This document shows positions 8,834 to 16,311 of a stretch of DNA of 32,243 nt, piece after piece (position 1 is the first letter of the stretch; each line of letters begins with the position of its first letter). Origin of the DNA: Candidatus Cryosericum septentrionale (lineage in GTDB: Bacteria > Caldisericota > Caldisericia > Cryosericales > Cryosericaceae); assembly GCF_003570995.1 (NCBI RefSeq), contig NZ_QXIY01000047.1, forward strand, positions 1 through 32,243, read 5' to 3'. Position numbers and translations under genes: made by a program. The notes below the pieces were generated by a model. The model saw nothing but the letters and a program-made list of their open reading frames with translations. It did not search any database and was not told where the DNA came from.

Positions 8834-9069
8834 AAAAACGCAAATAGACCACCCTTGATTTTGGAAGTGTGGCTTAGAAGAGAAGAATTAACCCACCCAC
8901 CCTCTTTAGTAGCTCGGCGTGGGGTTTTATACGGAGATGAAAAGACGCTCCTCATCAACCCCGTGCCTCACAAAATCAGCAAGCCCCAAAAAAGAAAAAG
9001 ATTTCAGTAAAAAAGTATCATGCCCTATTGCGCGGGAGCTTTCATGGGGTACGCTGTCTCAGTGAACCC
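8834..9069. other. AT-rich stub right of IS30
   Basis: About 190 bp with the AT-rich look of the rbs cassette, then the GC-rich backbone resumes near 9030. A plus-strand frame ends RGVLYGDEKTLLINPVPHK before a stop near 9010 and may be the tail of a lost cassette gene. It is not recognised, and no start, RNA gene or terminator could be supported. Confidence 0.3.
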
Positions 9070-9795
9070 ATGAGAACACAAGCAGATCCGAGTCTCGTCG
9101 ACGTGTACGCGCGGCTGGCGGCCGCCTGGGGACCACAGCATTGGTGGCCCGGTGACACGCCGTTCGAGGTTGCCGTTGGCGCGGTGCTGACCCAGAACAC
9201 GGCGTGGTCGAACGTCGAGAAAGCGATCACCTCGCTTAAAGCTGCGGGTGCCATGACAGCCGCCGGTCTGCTTGCTCTCTCGGAGCCGGACCTCGAACAG
9301 GCTATCCGGCCCGCCGGCACCTACAGGGTCAAGGCGCGGTATCTCCGGACCCTCGCCGCGTGGATTGCCCAGCGTGCCACAGGGGACCTGTCCAGTCTGA
9401 TGCCCGAAGACACCGACGCTCTGCGCTGCGAGGTATTGGCTCTCCAAGGAGTGGGCCGGGAGACTGCAGACAGTATCCTGCTCTATGCAATCGGCAAGCC
9501 GGCCTTTGTCGTCGACGACTACACGCGGCGCATCGCAGCCAGATTGCGCCTCCTGCCCGACAACGCCACTTACGAGAGCACACAACAGTATTTTGTCGCA
9601 CGACTGCCCGAAGACGCGCACCTGTTCAATCAGTTCCACGCCCTGCTGGTCCATCTGGCCAAGGAGCACTGCCGGGCGCGACCCGTGTGTCTCGCCTGCC
9701 CACTCGAACAGTGTTGTCCCTCGGTGGACACATCGCCCGCAACAGGGCACGCTGTGCGCATGCGGACCATGCCCGAAAGGACAACCACCCCGTGA
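9070..9795 (+). CDS. endonuclease III-like DNA glycosylase (HhH-GPD, 4Fe-4S)
   Basis: About 241 residues with the HhH-GPD fold of base-excision repair. Visible are VGAVLTQNTAWSNVEKAI near residues 36-53, and the helix-hairpin-helix LQGVGRETADSILLYA (residues 125-140). The catalytic Asp149 is in AFVVDDYTRR. A C-terminal iron-sulfur motif has Cys201, Cys207, Cys210 and Cys215/216. The lyase Lys of classical Nth (GVGRKTA) is Glu131 here, as in MagIII/Nth-related monofunctional glycosylases, so it probably removes alkylated bases without strand cleavage. A longer TTG start at 9028 exists; ATG 9070 fits homology better, though no strong SD is seen. Its stop overlaps the next gene by 4 bp. Confidence 0.82.
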   Translation: MRTQADPSLVDVYARLAAAWGPQHWWPGDTPFEVAVGAVLTQNTAWSNVEKAITSLKAAGAMTAAGLLALSEPDLEQAIRPAGTYRVKARYLRTLAAWIAQRATGDLSSLMPEDTDALRCEVLALQGVGRETADSILLYAIGKPAFVVDDYTRRIAARLRLLPDNATYESTQQYFVARLPEDAHLFNQFHALLVHLAKEHCRARPVCLACPLEQCCPSVDTSPATGHAVRMRTMPERTTTP

Positions 9796-10742
9796 ACTAC
9801 CGCTACATCTACGGCCCCATCCCGTCCAGACGTCTGGGCCGGAGTCTCGGCATCAGCCCCATCCCCGACAAGACATGTAACTTCAGCTGCATCTACTGCA
9901 TGCTCGGGCGAACGGATCACCTCACGAACGAGCGCGAGGAGTACTTCAAGCTCGGGGACATCCTTGCCGAGCTGGACGATGCGCTCAGGCACGTGTCGCC
10001 GCCGCCTGATCACATCTCGATCGTGGGCAACGGTGAGCCGACCCTCTATCTTCGCCTGGGGGACTTGATCCAGGGAGCGCGAAGACTCACCAGCATTCCC
10101 ATCGCCGTCATCACCAACGGCGCGCTGCTGTCCGAGCCTGCCGTGCGCGAAGCGCTGGCCGAAGCGGATATTGTCCTCACCTCGTTCAACGCCCCTACGG
10201 AGGAACTCTTCCGCCGCATCAACCGACCATGTCCGGGCATCGCGTTCGAGGCCATGAAACAGGGACTGCTGGACTTCGCCCACATGCGGAGGAGGGGTCA
10301 ACTCTGGGTGGAGATGATGCTACTCGAAGGCATCAACGACTCTCCGGAGACGCTGGAACAAACACGGTGGGTCCTGCAGGACGTCGAGCCGGATCGTGTC
10401 TTCGTCGACACGCCCATCCGTCCTCCCGCCGAAGACTTCGCCCGTCCGGTGACACCCGAGGCACTGATGCTTGCCAAGAAGGCACTGGGAGGAGCACAGG
10501 CGTCGGGCTTCGACTTCGGCGCGTTCACCATTGCCGCGGGTGCGGATCCGCTGGAGACACTCGCCGGCGTCTGCAAGAGACACCCCATGCGTGAGGACCA
10601 GGCAATCGAACTACTGGTCAACTCCGGGATCGACCCGCTGCCGGTCCTCGACGCACTGCGTGCCGATCCGCGCTTCAGGGTCGAGCAGTACGGCGGTCAG
10701 ACGTTCTTCCTCGTCCGCGAGATGAATGGAGGTTCAGCCTGA
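9792..10742 (+). CDS. radical SAM protein (COG0731-like)
   Basis: 316 residues beginning at a GTG that overlaps the preceding stop (GTGA). The opening YIYGPIPSRRLGRSLGIS followed by the cluster motif Cys29-x3-Cys33-x2-Cys36 (CNFSCIYC) is the signature of the COG0731 radical SAM group, related by sequence to wyosine-base enzymes. GNGEPTLY is the SAM-binding GGE-like motif. The C-terminal 70 residues (from about 245) contain a small winged-helix-like segment (REDQAIELLVNSGIDPLPVLDAL). The function is not assigned. Its place between two DNA-repair genes, with coupled translation, suggests a linked job but does not prove one. Confidence 0.85.
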   Translation: MNYRYIYGPIPSRRLGRSLGISPIPDKTCNFSCIYCMLGRTDHLTNEREEYFKLGDILAELDDALRHVSPPPDHISIVGNGEPTLYLRLGDLIQGARRLTSIPIAVITNGALLSEPAVREALAEADIVLTSFNAPTEELFRRINRPCPGIAFEAMKQGLLDFAHMRRRGQLWVEMMLLEGINDSPETLEQTRWVLQDVEPDRVFVDTPIRPPAEDFARPVTPEALMLAKKALGGAQASGFDFGAFTIAAGADPLETLAGVCKRHPMREDQAIELLVNSGIDPLPVLDALRADPRFRVEQYGGQTFFLVREMNGGSA

Positions 10743-11587
10743 TGATCCTCGGCGCACACGTGTCCATAGCGGGGGGAGTAGCAAACGCCCCTCAGAACGC
10801 TGTTGATTGTACATGCGAGACGCTTCAGATCTTCACCAAGAGTCAACTTCAGTGGCAGGCGCCGCCCCTGTTGCGGGACGAAATCGCCGGGTTCAAGCGC
10901 GGCATGAAGCTGAATCACCTGGTCCCCGGAACGGTACACGCCGCCTATCTCGTCAATCTTGCCGCCCGCGACCCCGACCTTCTGGTCAAGTCCAGGGACT
11001 GCATGATCAGTGACCTCGGCAGGACGGAGCACCTGGGCATTCCCTACCTCGTCGTCCACCCCGGGGCTCACCGTGGACAAGGGGCCGAGAAAGGCATCCA
11101 GGTGGCGGCCAAGAGCCTGGACTACATCTTCCGGAATACCCATGCGCACCGTACCATGGTGCTTCTCGAGGCAACCACGGGCACCGGTTCCGTCCTGGGC
11201 GGCACGTTCGAGGAACTCGCCGCCATACGCAGTCTGTGCCGCTTCCCCGCGCGCGTTGGCTTCTGCATCGACACGTGCCACATCTACGGCGCAGGCTATG
11301 ACATCCGCACTCCAGCAGGGTACACCGCGACCATTCACGAGCTGGACCGCGTCCTCGGACTGGACAATGTCCGGGCTTTTCATCTCAACGATTCCAAGGG
11401 TGCGCTGGGTTCGAAGATCGACCGGCACGCCGAAATCGGACAGGGCGAGATCGGACTGGAGCCGTTTCGCCTCCTGCTTGCCGACACGCGATTCACGAAG
11501 ATGCCCGGCATTCTGGAGACGCCCGGAGGCGATGGCGCCTACGCTCGCAACCTCGCCGTCCTTCGCTCCCTCATCCCGTCCCCATGA
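10742..11587 (+). CDS. nfo: endonuclease IV (AP endonuclease)
   Basis: 281 residues, full length. Hydrolyses DNA 5' of abasic sites left by glycosylases such as the one two genes upstream. The three-zinc ligands are all visible: His in GTVHAAYLVNLA, His in VVHPGAH, Glu in LLEATTGTG, Asp and His in CIDTCHIYGAGYD, His in FHLNDSK, Asp and His in DRHAEIGQGEIG, and Glu in ILETPGG. The start overlaps the radical SAM stop by one base. A hairpin begins at the stop codon. Third gene of the repair operon. Confidence 0.95.
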   Translation: MILGAHVSIAGGVANAPQNAVDCTCETLQIFTKSQLQWQAPPLLRDEIAGFKRGMKLNHLVPGTVHAAYLVNLAARDPDLLVKSRDCMISDLGRTEHLGIPYLVVHPGAHRGQGAEKGIQVAAKSLDYIFRNTHAHRTMVLLEATTGTGSVLGGTFEELAAIRSLCRFPARVGFCIDTCHIYGAGYDIRTPAGYTATIHELDRVLGLDNVRAFHLNDSKGALGSKIDRHAEIGQGEIGLEPFRLLLADTRFTKMPGILETPGGDGAYARNLAVLRSLIPSP

Positions 11588-11629
11588 ATTGTGAACCCCT
11601 TGGTGTCAGGCACAATGGGGTTCACAATT
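11587..11629. terminator. hairpin between convergent nfo and metK-like genes
   Basis: A perfect 13-bp inverted repeat (AATTGTGAACCCC / GGGGTTCACAATT) with a 17-base loop. The loop itself holds a short imperfect inverted repeat (TTGGTG / CACAA). It lies between two convergent genes, so it could stop transcription from both sides; there is no long T-run. Confidence 0.6.
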
Positions 11630-11654
11630 GACGGTGCTGCAGGAAATCGGAAGA

Positions 11655-12443
11655 CTAGACGACCGTCTGCAGCTGTTCTACCAGAGAGCGCAGCTTGTCT
11701 GCAATGTCGGTCTGTTCCCAGGGCGGGTCGAGGTCGTCGCGGCCAAATGCACCATAGCATGCGATGGCACTGTAGATGGGCCGCCGCAGGTTGAAGTGCC
11801 GGATGATGGCCTCCGGCCTTAGGTCGACGACCTGCGCTAGCGCCTTTTCGATCATCTCTTCATCGACCGTGGACGTCCCGAAGGTATCGACATAGACGGA
11901 CAGCGGACGCGCGACACTGATGGCATAGGCGACCTGAACCTCACACCGTGTGGCAAGCCCTGAAGCGACCACGTTCTTGGCACAGTATCGCGCAGCCATG
12001 GCGGCCGAGCGGTCGACCTTGGTAGGGTCCTTGCCCGAGAAGGCGCCTCCACCATGACGGCCCATGCCGCCATAGGTGTCGACGATGAGCTTGCGACCAG
12101 TGAGGCCCGTGTCCGCGGCGGGTCCCCCGATGACGAATCGGCCGGTCGGGTTGACGTAGTATTTCGTCTCTTCGTCCAGCATGACGGCAGGGATGACAGG
12201 CCGGATAACGTGCTCGATCATGTCGCGCACGATCTGCTCGACAGGAACGCTGACACCCGGCTGGGCAGCCACTTCGCCCGACACGATCGCCAGCGTCCCC
12301 TGCATCATGGTCTCGACTGCCACATGGGCATGCGGGTCCTGTTCCAGATAGGCGTCGACGATGGCATCCGAGATAGCGTCCGCGACCTTATCCAGATGCC
12401 CCTCGGTCACTGCTTCAGATGTAAAGGGATGCTTTCGTTCCAT
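11655..12443 (-). CDS. S-adenosylmethionine synthetase homologue lacking the central domain
   Basis: 262 residues against about 380-400 for bacterial MetK, which makes SAM from methionine and ATP. The N-terminal part [20 protein letters not shown] keeps the catalytic His16 and Asp18. At about residue 63 the sequence jumps to the C-terminal domain ([57 protein letters not shown]), which is intact. The whole middle domain, with the GAGDQG phosphate-binding loop and the Asp-Lys pair of the PDGKSQV motif, is missing without breaking the frame. Start ATG 12443 follows GGAGGAACAAGC. It could be a decayed copy, a specialised paralogue or an assembly deletion; normal SAM synthesis looks unlikely from these residues. 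Confidence 0.8.
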   Translation of the reverse strand: MERKHPFTSEAVTEGHLDKVADAISDAIVDAYLEQDPHAHVAVETMMQGTLAIVSGEVAAQPGVSVPVEQIVRDMIEHVIRPVIPAVMLDEETKYYVNPTGRFVIGGPAADTGLTGRKLIVDTYGGMGRHGGGAFSGKDPTKVDRSAAMAARYCAKNVVASGLATRCEVQVAYAISVARPLSVYVDTFGTSTVDEEMIEKALAQVVDLRPEAIIRHFNLRRPIYSAIACYGAFGRDDLDPPWEQTDIADKLRSLVEQLQTVV

Positions 12444-12450
12444 GCTTGTT

Positions 12451-12486
12451 CCTCCCACCTCATGGTGAAGGACCCACATGAGGTCC
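12451..12486 (-). promoter_or_regulatory. mutually exclusive leader hairpins next to the metK-like SD
   Basis: On the minus strand, just before the SD (GGGAGG, 12456-12451), an 8-bp perfect stem ACCTCATG/CATGAGGT (12484-12477 with 12464-12457, 12-base loop) overlaps a second stem GGACC/GGTCC (12486-12482 with 12474-12470). Both cannot form together. This could be a simple translational switch or chance. I see no SAM-riboswitch core. Confidence 0.3.
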
Positions 12487-12832
12487 ACGGCCGTTGATGT
12501 GTCCATTACTGCACCCACGGAGCGTCGCTGCCCGTGCTGCGGAGGGAGGTGGCTGAAATGAAAACTGCCCCACGTCACAGCGTAAGGAGACCAATGTCCT
12601 CGTTCCTCGGCCCTTTAGCACATTTTTATCGCGGAGCAAGTGGCCGTTAACTGACCGCGTCGCAGATGAGTTTACCCATCTGTCCGCTGGCGCCAAGCCC
12701 CGCAACTGTGATGGAACATGGCACCAGACGCCGTGTGTTCCCGACGTTGTGATTGTGGCGGGCAGCGCTACACTGCAGACAGAACCGCGTCACGGCTGAA
12801 TTACTGCGTACCTGACGCAGAAAGGAGCCACC
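12487..12832. other. intergenic region between divergent metK-like and molybdo-lipoprotein genes
   Basis: About 350 bp holding the two divergent promoters. A small hairpin CAGATG/CATCTG lies near 12664-12682. An AAAGGAG at 12820-12826 is the SD for the plus-strand gene. The short frames here show no recognisable product. No riboswitch class could be matched. Confidence 0.4.
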
Positions 12833-13528
12833 GTGCATAGAGTGTCACGCACCGCCTGTATTATCCTGCTGGCACTTCTCGTCGGCATGACCTGCGGCTG
12901 CACTACCCAGTCGCCCACACTACAGGGGGGTGACATCAAGGGTCCCCTGGTACCAGCGCGGGACTTGGGCACCACTGAAATCAGCAACTACGAGGGCAAA
13001 CCGCTGAACGACTTCAAAGCCCTGCCGGACAACTCGGTCCGGGGACCGCAGTCGGTGGATCTCGCATCGTATCGGCTCGTCATCGATGAAGCCGTACGGA
13101 GTCCCCAGCATCTCACCTATGCCGAGGTCCTCTCACACACGCACTACCAGAAGCTCATCACGCTGCACTGCGTGGAGGGGTGGAGTGCGACGGGCCTGTT
13201 TGAGGGCGTCCTCATGAAGGACTTGCTAGCACAGGCCGGGCCCCTGCCGTCAGCGGTCACCGTCATCTTCCACGGCCAGGACGACTATACCACGTCCCTG
13301 CCTCTCGCCACAGTGCTTGAGCGCAACATGCTGCTGGCGTACCGCGTCAACAATGGAGACCTGGTCGCCCGCAACGGATATCCGTTCCAGCTGGCCGCCG
13401 AAGACAAGCTCGGATACAAGTGGTGCAAGTGGGTTGTCCGCATCGAGCTGTCGACCGATCCTGACTTCAAGGGATTCTGGGAACGCCAGGGATATGGCAA
13501 TGACGCGGAGGTCAACCCGAGTCCCTGA
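12833..13528 (+). CDS. molybdopterin-dependent oxidoreductase-fold lipoprotein
   Basis: 231 residues. Residues 1-23 form a lipoprotein signal (hydrophobic LLALLVGM, Cys21/Cys23), so the protein is exported and anchored. The rest is the Oxidoreductase_molyb (sulfite oxidase/YedY) fold: VDLASYRLVIDEAVRSP near 74-90, the molybdenum-ligand Cys112 in LITLHCVEGWSATGLFEGV, and a C-terminal segment VARNGYPFQLAAEDKLGYKWCKWVVRIEL. A role as a small periplasmic reductase or oxidase using molybdopterin is likely; the partner and substrate are unknown, and folded-cofactor export would normally need Tat, while this signal lacks twin arginines. The GTG start follows AAAGGAGCCACC. Confidence 0.82.
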   Translation: MHRVSRTACIILLALLVGMTCGCTTQSPTLQGGDIKGPLVPARDLGTTEISNYEGKPLNDFKALPDNSVRGPQSVDLASYRLVIDEAVRSPQHLTYAEVLSHTHYQKLITLHCVEGWSATGLFEGVLMKDLLAQAGPLPSAVTVIFHGQDDYTTSLPLATVLERNMLLAYRVNNGDLVARNGYPFQLAAEDKLGYKWCKWVVRIELSTDPDFKGFWERQGYGNDAEVNPSP

Positions 13529-13709
13529 GTTCCCGTCCTCTCCCGAGAACCTATTTCACATCAAGCGTTCTGGCCTCTGATGCGCGATGTTGCAAAAAAG
13601 AGACGTTCAACTATCATGGCGTCAGAGCGCTTGACAGTCCTGCATGCTTGGAGGGCTCTAAGATTGCGCAGCGACTGGCGGGAGGCAGACTTGAAAAGGA
13701 GGAGCAAGG

Positions 13710-14459
13710 ATGAACGTATCGCTGGTGGTGTATCGTGTCGGGGCAGACACAGCAAAGAATATCGAGCGAATGGACCTTGCAGTGACACAATCGGCAAAGG
13801 CGGGGGCGCACCTTGTCCTGTTCTCGGAAGCTGCGACGACAGGGCTGATCCTCAACAATGATCCCAGGCATGACCTGATGCTGGGAGAACCGGTACCTGG
13901 GCCGGCGACGAGCCATTTCGCCGACCTCGCCAAGTCCAGCCGCATCCACATCGCGTTCGGCATCCTTGAACGGGACGGAGCGGCATTGTATGACACCGCC
14001 GTCTTGGTGGGTCCCAGCGGCGACATGCTCCTCAAATACCGTCGCATCGATCCACAATGGCACGACCAGATAGGTGACTCGAAGCTCTATCGTGAGGGAA
14101 CAGAATGCCCTGCAGTCGACACGCCGATCGGTCGCTTTTCGTTTGCCATCGGCGGCGACCTGTTCAACGACACAGTCGCAGAACAGGTGCGTGAACAGCA
14201 TCCGAGCTATCTCCTCATGCCCTTCGCACGCTACTTCGACGGCGGCCTGTGTGACCAGAAACGGTGGGAGACCGAGGAGCGCCAAGTCTACGTCGACCGC
14301 GTCCAGAAGATGGCCGTCACGACGCTTATGGTGAACTCGATGGGAGAGAAGGGTTTTGATGGAGGCTCGTTCGGAGGAACCATGGTCGTCCATGCCAACG
14401 GTCGCATTACCCATTCACTCCAACTGGGAATGCCAGGAATAATCATCGCGGCCATCTAA
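13710..14459 (+). CDS. nitrilase-superfamily protein lacking the catalytic cysteine
   Basis: 249 residues of the CN-hydrolase fold, which normally hydrolyses amides or nitriles with a Glu-Lys-Cys triad. Glu40 (LVLFSEAATTG) and Lys109 (MLLKYRRID) are present. In the third motif, usually I-C-x-D, the sequence is AIGGDLF, so Gly148 stands where Cys is expected. Neighbouring conserved positions (SYLLMPFARYF, VNSMGEKGFDGGSFGGTMVV) are kept, so the fold appears intact and not randomly decayed. It may be a pseudoenzyme or regulator. AAAAGGAGGAGCAAGG precedes the ATG. The 180 bp upstream hold only an imperfect inverted repeat around TCAAGCG. Confidence 0.8.
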   Translation: MNVSLVVYRVGADTAKNIERMDLAVTQSAKAGAHLVLFSEAATTGLILNNDPRHDLMLGEPVPGPATSHFADLAKSSRIHIAFGILERDGAALYDTAVLVGPSGDMLLKYRRIDPQWHDQIGDSKLYREGTECPAVDTPIGRFSFAIGGDLFNDTVAEQVREQHPSYLLMPFARYFDGGLCDQKRWETEERQVYVDRVQKMAVTTLMVNSMGEKGFDGGSFGGTMVVHANGRITHSLQLGMPGIIIAAI

Positions 14460-14496
14460 CAGAGCGACGTTACAGTCTCACTGGAAACGGCATTGG

Positions 14497-14540
14497 ATCA
14501 TGAGACAGGCCCTCGCCGCAACGAGGGCCTGTCTCATGAT
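14497..14540. terminator. perfect 19-bp hairpin
   Basis: ATCATGAGACAGGCCCTCG, six-base loop CCGCAA, and its exact complement. It lies 37 bp after the nitrilase-like gene. No T-tract follows, so it may be a strong RNA stem or transcription barrier more than a canonical terminator. It also lies only 16 bp before the Tat-signal stub. Confidence 0.65.
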
Positions 14541-14556
14541 GAAACGGGGAGGAAGT

Positions 14557-14634
14557 ATGGAACAACAACAGTCAGGCACCCGCATCGGCAGGCGCGCGTT
14601 CATTTCGGCGGCATCCTCTACGACCAGGGTCTGA
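14557..14634 (+). pseudogene. Tat signal-peptide stub of a lost exported protein
   Basis: A 25-codon frame with a good SD (GGGGAGGAAGT) begins MEQQQSGTRIGRRAFISAAS. GRRAFISAAS is a twin-arginine motif followed by the start of a hydrophobic stretch, but a TGA follows at 14632. No continuation could be read reliably in the next 350 bp. It most likely marks the first codons of a deleted exported redox protein. Confidence 0.45.
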
Positions 14635-14990
14635 TCTCCTGAACAGAAGGGCTCCGAGGAACGCGCCCCGGTGTCACAAGTCGCTGATGGAGACCGGAAA
14701 GCCGTTGACACCAGTATTCATGAGGATCCAGAGTCTGTCACAGACCGGTCTTGACAAGAACATCCATCGACCTATTCTGATGGTAGATACGTATTGGGTT
14801 CCTGTGGCAAGTACGGTGGAGACAGAATGCACCATTGTCCAGGCAGTCAGGGATGTGTTGAGGTTCGGGTTCGTGAGGTACACGGCATCAGCGCAACAAC
14901 ACAGAGGTCAGAGGTTATCATCCGCGCGTTAGTAGAATCCGTTTTGGCTTGCAGAGAGCGTTTCGTGCAGCGCCCCCGATTGGAGGCAGC
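14635..14990. other. intergenic region without a supported gene
   Basis: About 350 bp. Open frames exist on both strands (14687-14932 plus, 14674-14883 minus), but neither has an SD, a known motif or a convincing protein character. It may hold the remains of the Tat protein and the promoter of the next operon. GGAGG at 14982-14986 is the SD of the following gene. Confidence 0.4.
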
Positions 14991-15392
14991 ATGGACCAGA
15001 CGATCCTGTTCGTCTTTCCTCGGCATAGCGACTTTGGACGTCTCACCACTGCTGGTGACGTCCGGATTGCTGCCTCTGACCTTGCCAACATCCAGCGACT
15101 TCTCGAGGCAACCCCGGACGACCTGAGCAGGGAACTCGGTTTTGTCGCTCAACGCATCCTGACTGATGCGGCCTTTGCTGTCCGCTACGAGTCACTTCTC
15201 ATGGCGCTGACCGACGACTGTTCGTTTGACGCGTGGGCTCTGCTTCGCCCCACACTCGAGCCGGTCGAACGTGAGCACTTGCGTCTGCTGTATCATCACA
15301 ACGTCTTCGACCTCTATGTCCTTCTCCAGGACGTCCTGTGTCCTGACAGCGCCGATCTCATGAACGCTCCGTCCGAGGAGACCCATTCATGA
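14991..15392 (+). CDS. hypothetical protein, orphan operon gene 1
   Basis: 133 residues, mostly acidic and predicted helical, no membrane segment or signal. ATG 14991 follows GGAGGCAGC; a longer frame from 14949 lacks an SD. It resembles the third gene of this operon: both open with a short strand (QTILFVFPRHSD versus KTALFTFDQPIS), then a helix of the type LLEATPDDLSRELGFVAQ versus VLTASESDIQSELDFIEH, and end with a leucine-rich helix. I do not recognise the family. It overlaps gene 2 by four bases (ATGA). Confidence 0.7.
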   Translation: MDQTILFVFPRHSDFGRLTTAGDVRIAASDLANIQRLLEATPDDLSRELGFVAQRILTDAAFAVRYESLLMALTDDCSFDAWALLRPTLEPVEREHLRLLYHHNVFDLYVLLQDVLCPDSADLMNAPSEETHS

Positions 15393-15859
15393 AGGGCCCA
15401 ATCCTCATCTGCGAAACCAGCTTGCTGCTCGACCCGCGCGAACTTGGCGGTCGACACGATGTCCGGGTCCTCGTCCAGATTCATTGGGACAATGTCCGCG
15501 AAAGCCTCGCCCTCCGTGCTGGAACTCCGCTCCGCACCTTCGATCCCACGGTCTGGGAAGGGTTCGTGGTAAAGGCGCTGCGCTTGGCGGAACCGTGGAT
15601 ACGCGACAGTTACGTCCATCAGGTCATGTGGTGGCCCGGCGACAACCGGCTCCCTGAGGGCTGGTTCGCCATGTACTGCTTCCCGGCCGGTCCCAGACGT
15701 GTCCTCCTGGGCGTCATGCGATACCTCGGCACAGGAGGGGATGCGCTCCCATGTATTGGATCCACTTGCTTCTGCGAGAACCCATGGTGGCAACAGGGAG
15801 GAGACTACCTCAACTACCTGTATCACCTCAGACCAGGCGGCGAACGCCAGGCCGCATGA
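15389..15859 (+). CDS. hypothetical protein, orphan operon gene 2
   Basis: 156 residues with many tryptophans and aromatics (HWDNV, VMWWPGDNRLPEGWFAMYCFP, ENPWWQQGGDYLNYLYHL). Cys at CIGSTCFCENP may be structural. No signal or membrane helix is visible and no known family is recognised. It starts in ATGA overlap with gene 1 and ends in ATGA overlap with gene 3, so the three are probably made together. Confidence 0.7.
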   Translation: MKGPILICETSLLLDPRELGGRHDVRVLVQIHWDNVRESLALRAGTPLRTFDPTVWEGFVVKALRLAEPWIRDSYVHQVMWWPGDNRLPEGWFAMYCFPAGPRRVLLGVMRYLGTGGDALPCIGSTCFCENPWWQQGGDYLNYLYHLRPGGERQAA

Positions 15860-16233
15860 CAAGACCTATGTACAAGACCGCCCTGTTCACGTTCGACCAG
15901 CCAATCAGCAGTGATACGGAGCAGGCTGTGGTGCAGGCAGCCCAGACTGCCGAGCGTCCCGAAACGGTGCGAGCCGTCCTGACCGCCAGCGAAAGCGACA
16001 TCCAGAGCGAACTCGACTTCATCGAGCACTCCATCTGTGGCAACGCTGCTGCCCAACGAGCCTACGCAGTGTTTGTCGAACAGCTGGAGCGTCCCAGAGC
16101 CTGCGAGGCGGTGCTTGCGGCATCAGGTAAGACATCTGCTGACGATCGTGCCCTGCTCCTGGACCACTACCTTGTGATCGCCCACCGCATAGCGCAGGGA
16201 TTCAACGAGAGGGTACGGAGGTACAACAGTTAA
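15856..16233 (+). CDS. hypothetical protein, orphan operon gene 3 (paralogue of gene 1)
   Basis: 125 residues from the ATG at 15856 (in ATGA overlap with gene 2), or 121 from ATG 15868. The protein is soluble and helical. It is similar in layout and pattern to gene 1 at 14991-15392, suggesting an old duplication around gene 2. The family is not recognised. A paired small protein either side of an aromatic-rich middle protein suggests a heteromeric complex, but that is only inference. Confidence 0.65.
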   Translation: MTRPMYKTALFTFDQPISSDTEQAVVQAAQTAERPETVRAVLTASESDIQSELDFIEHSICGNAAAQRAYAVFVEQLERPRACEAVLAASGKTSADDRALLLDHYLVIAHRIAQGFNERVRRYNS

Positions 16234-16311
16234 ACCCTGTCCGCGCAGTCGCTGGATTCACAGCGTCCAAGGCTGGACGCGATGCCTTTTTTCCACTATC
16301 ATGGCAAGGAT

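Noticed and set aside
8744..9010. Plus-strand frame spanning the IS30 right end
   Set aside because: It reads through the IS terminal repeat, so it is not one gene; only its tail might be a remnant.
12444..12832. SAM or molybdenum-cofactor riboswitch between metK-like and molybdo-lipoprotein genes
   Set aside because: Context is tempting, but I could not match any conserved core of either class on either strand.
14674..14932. Open frames on both strands of the 14.6-15.0 kb gap
   Set aside because: No SD, no motif and no agreement on strand; left as unexplained intergenic sequence.
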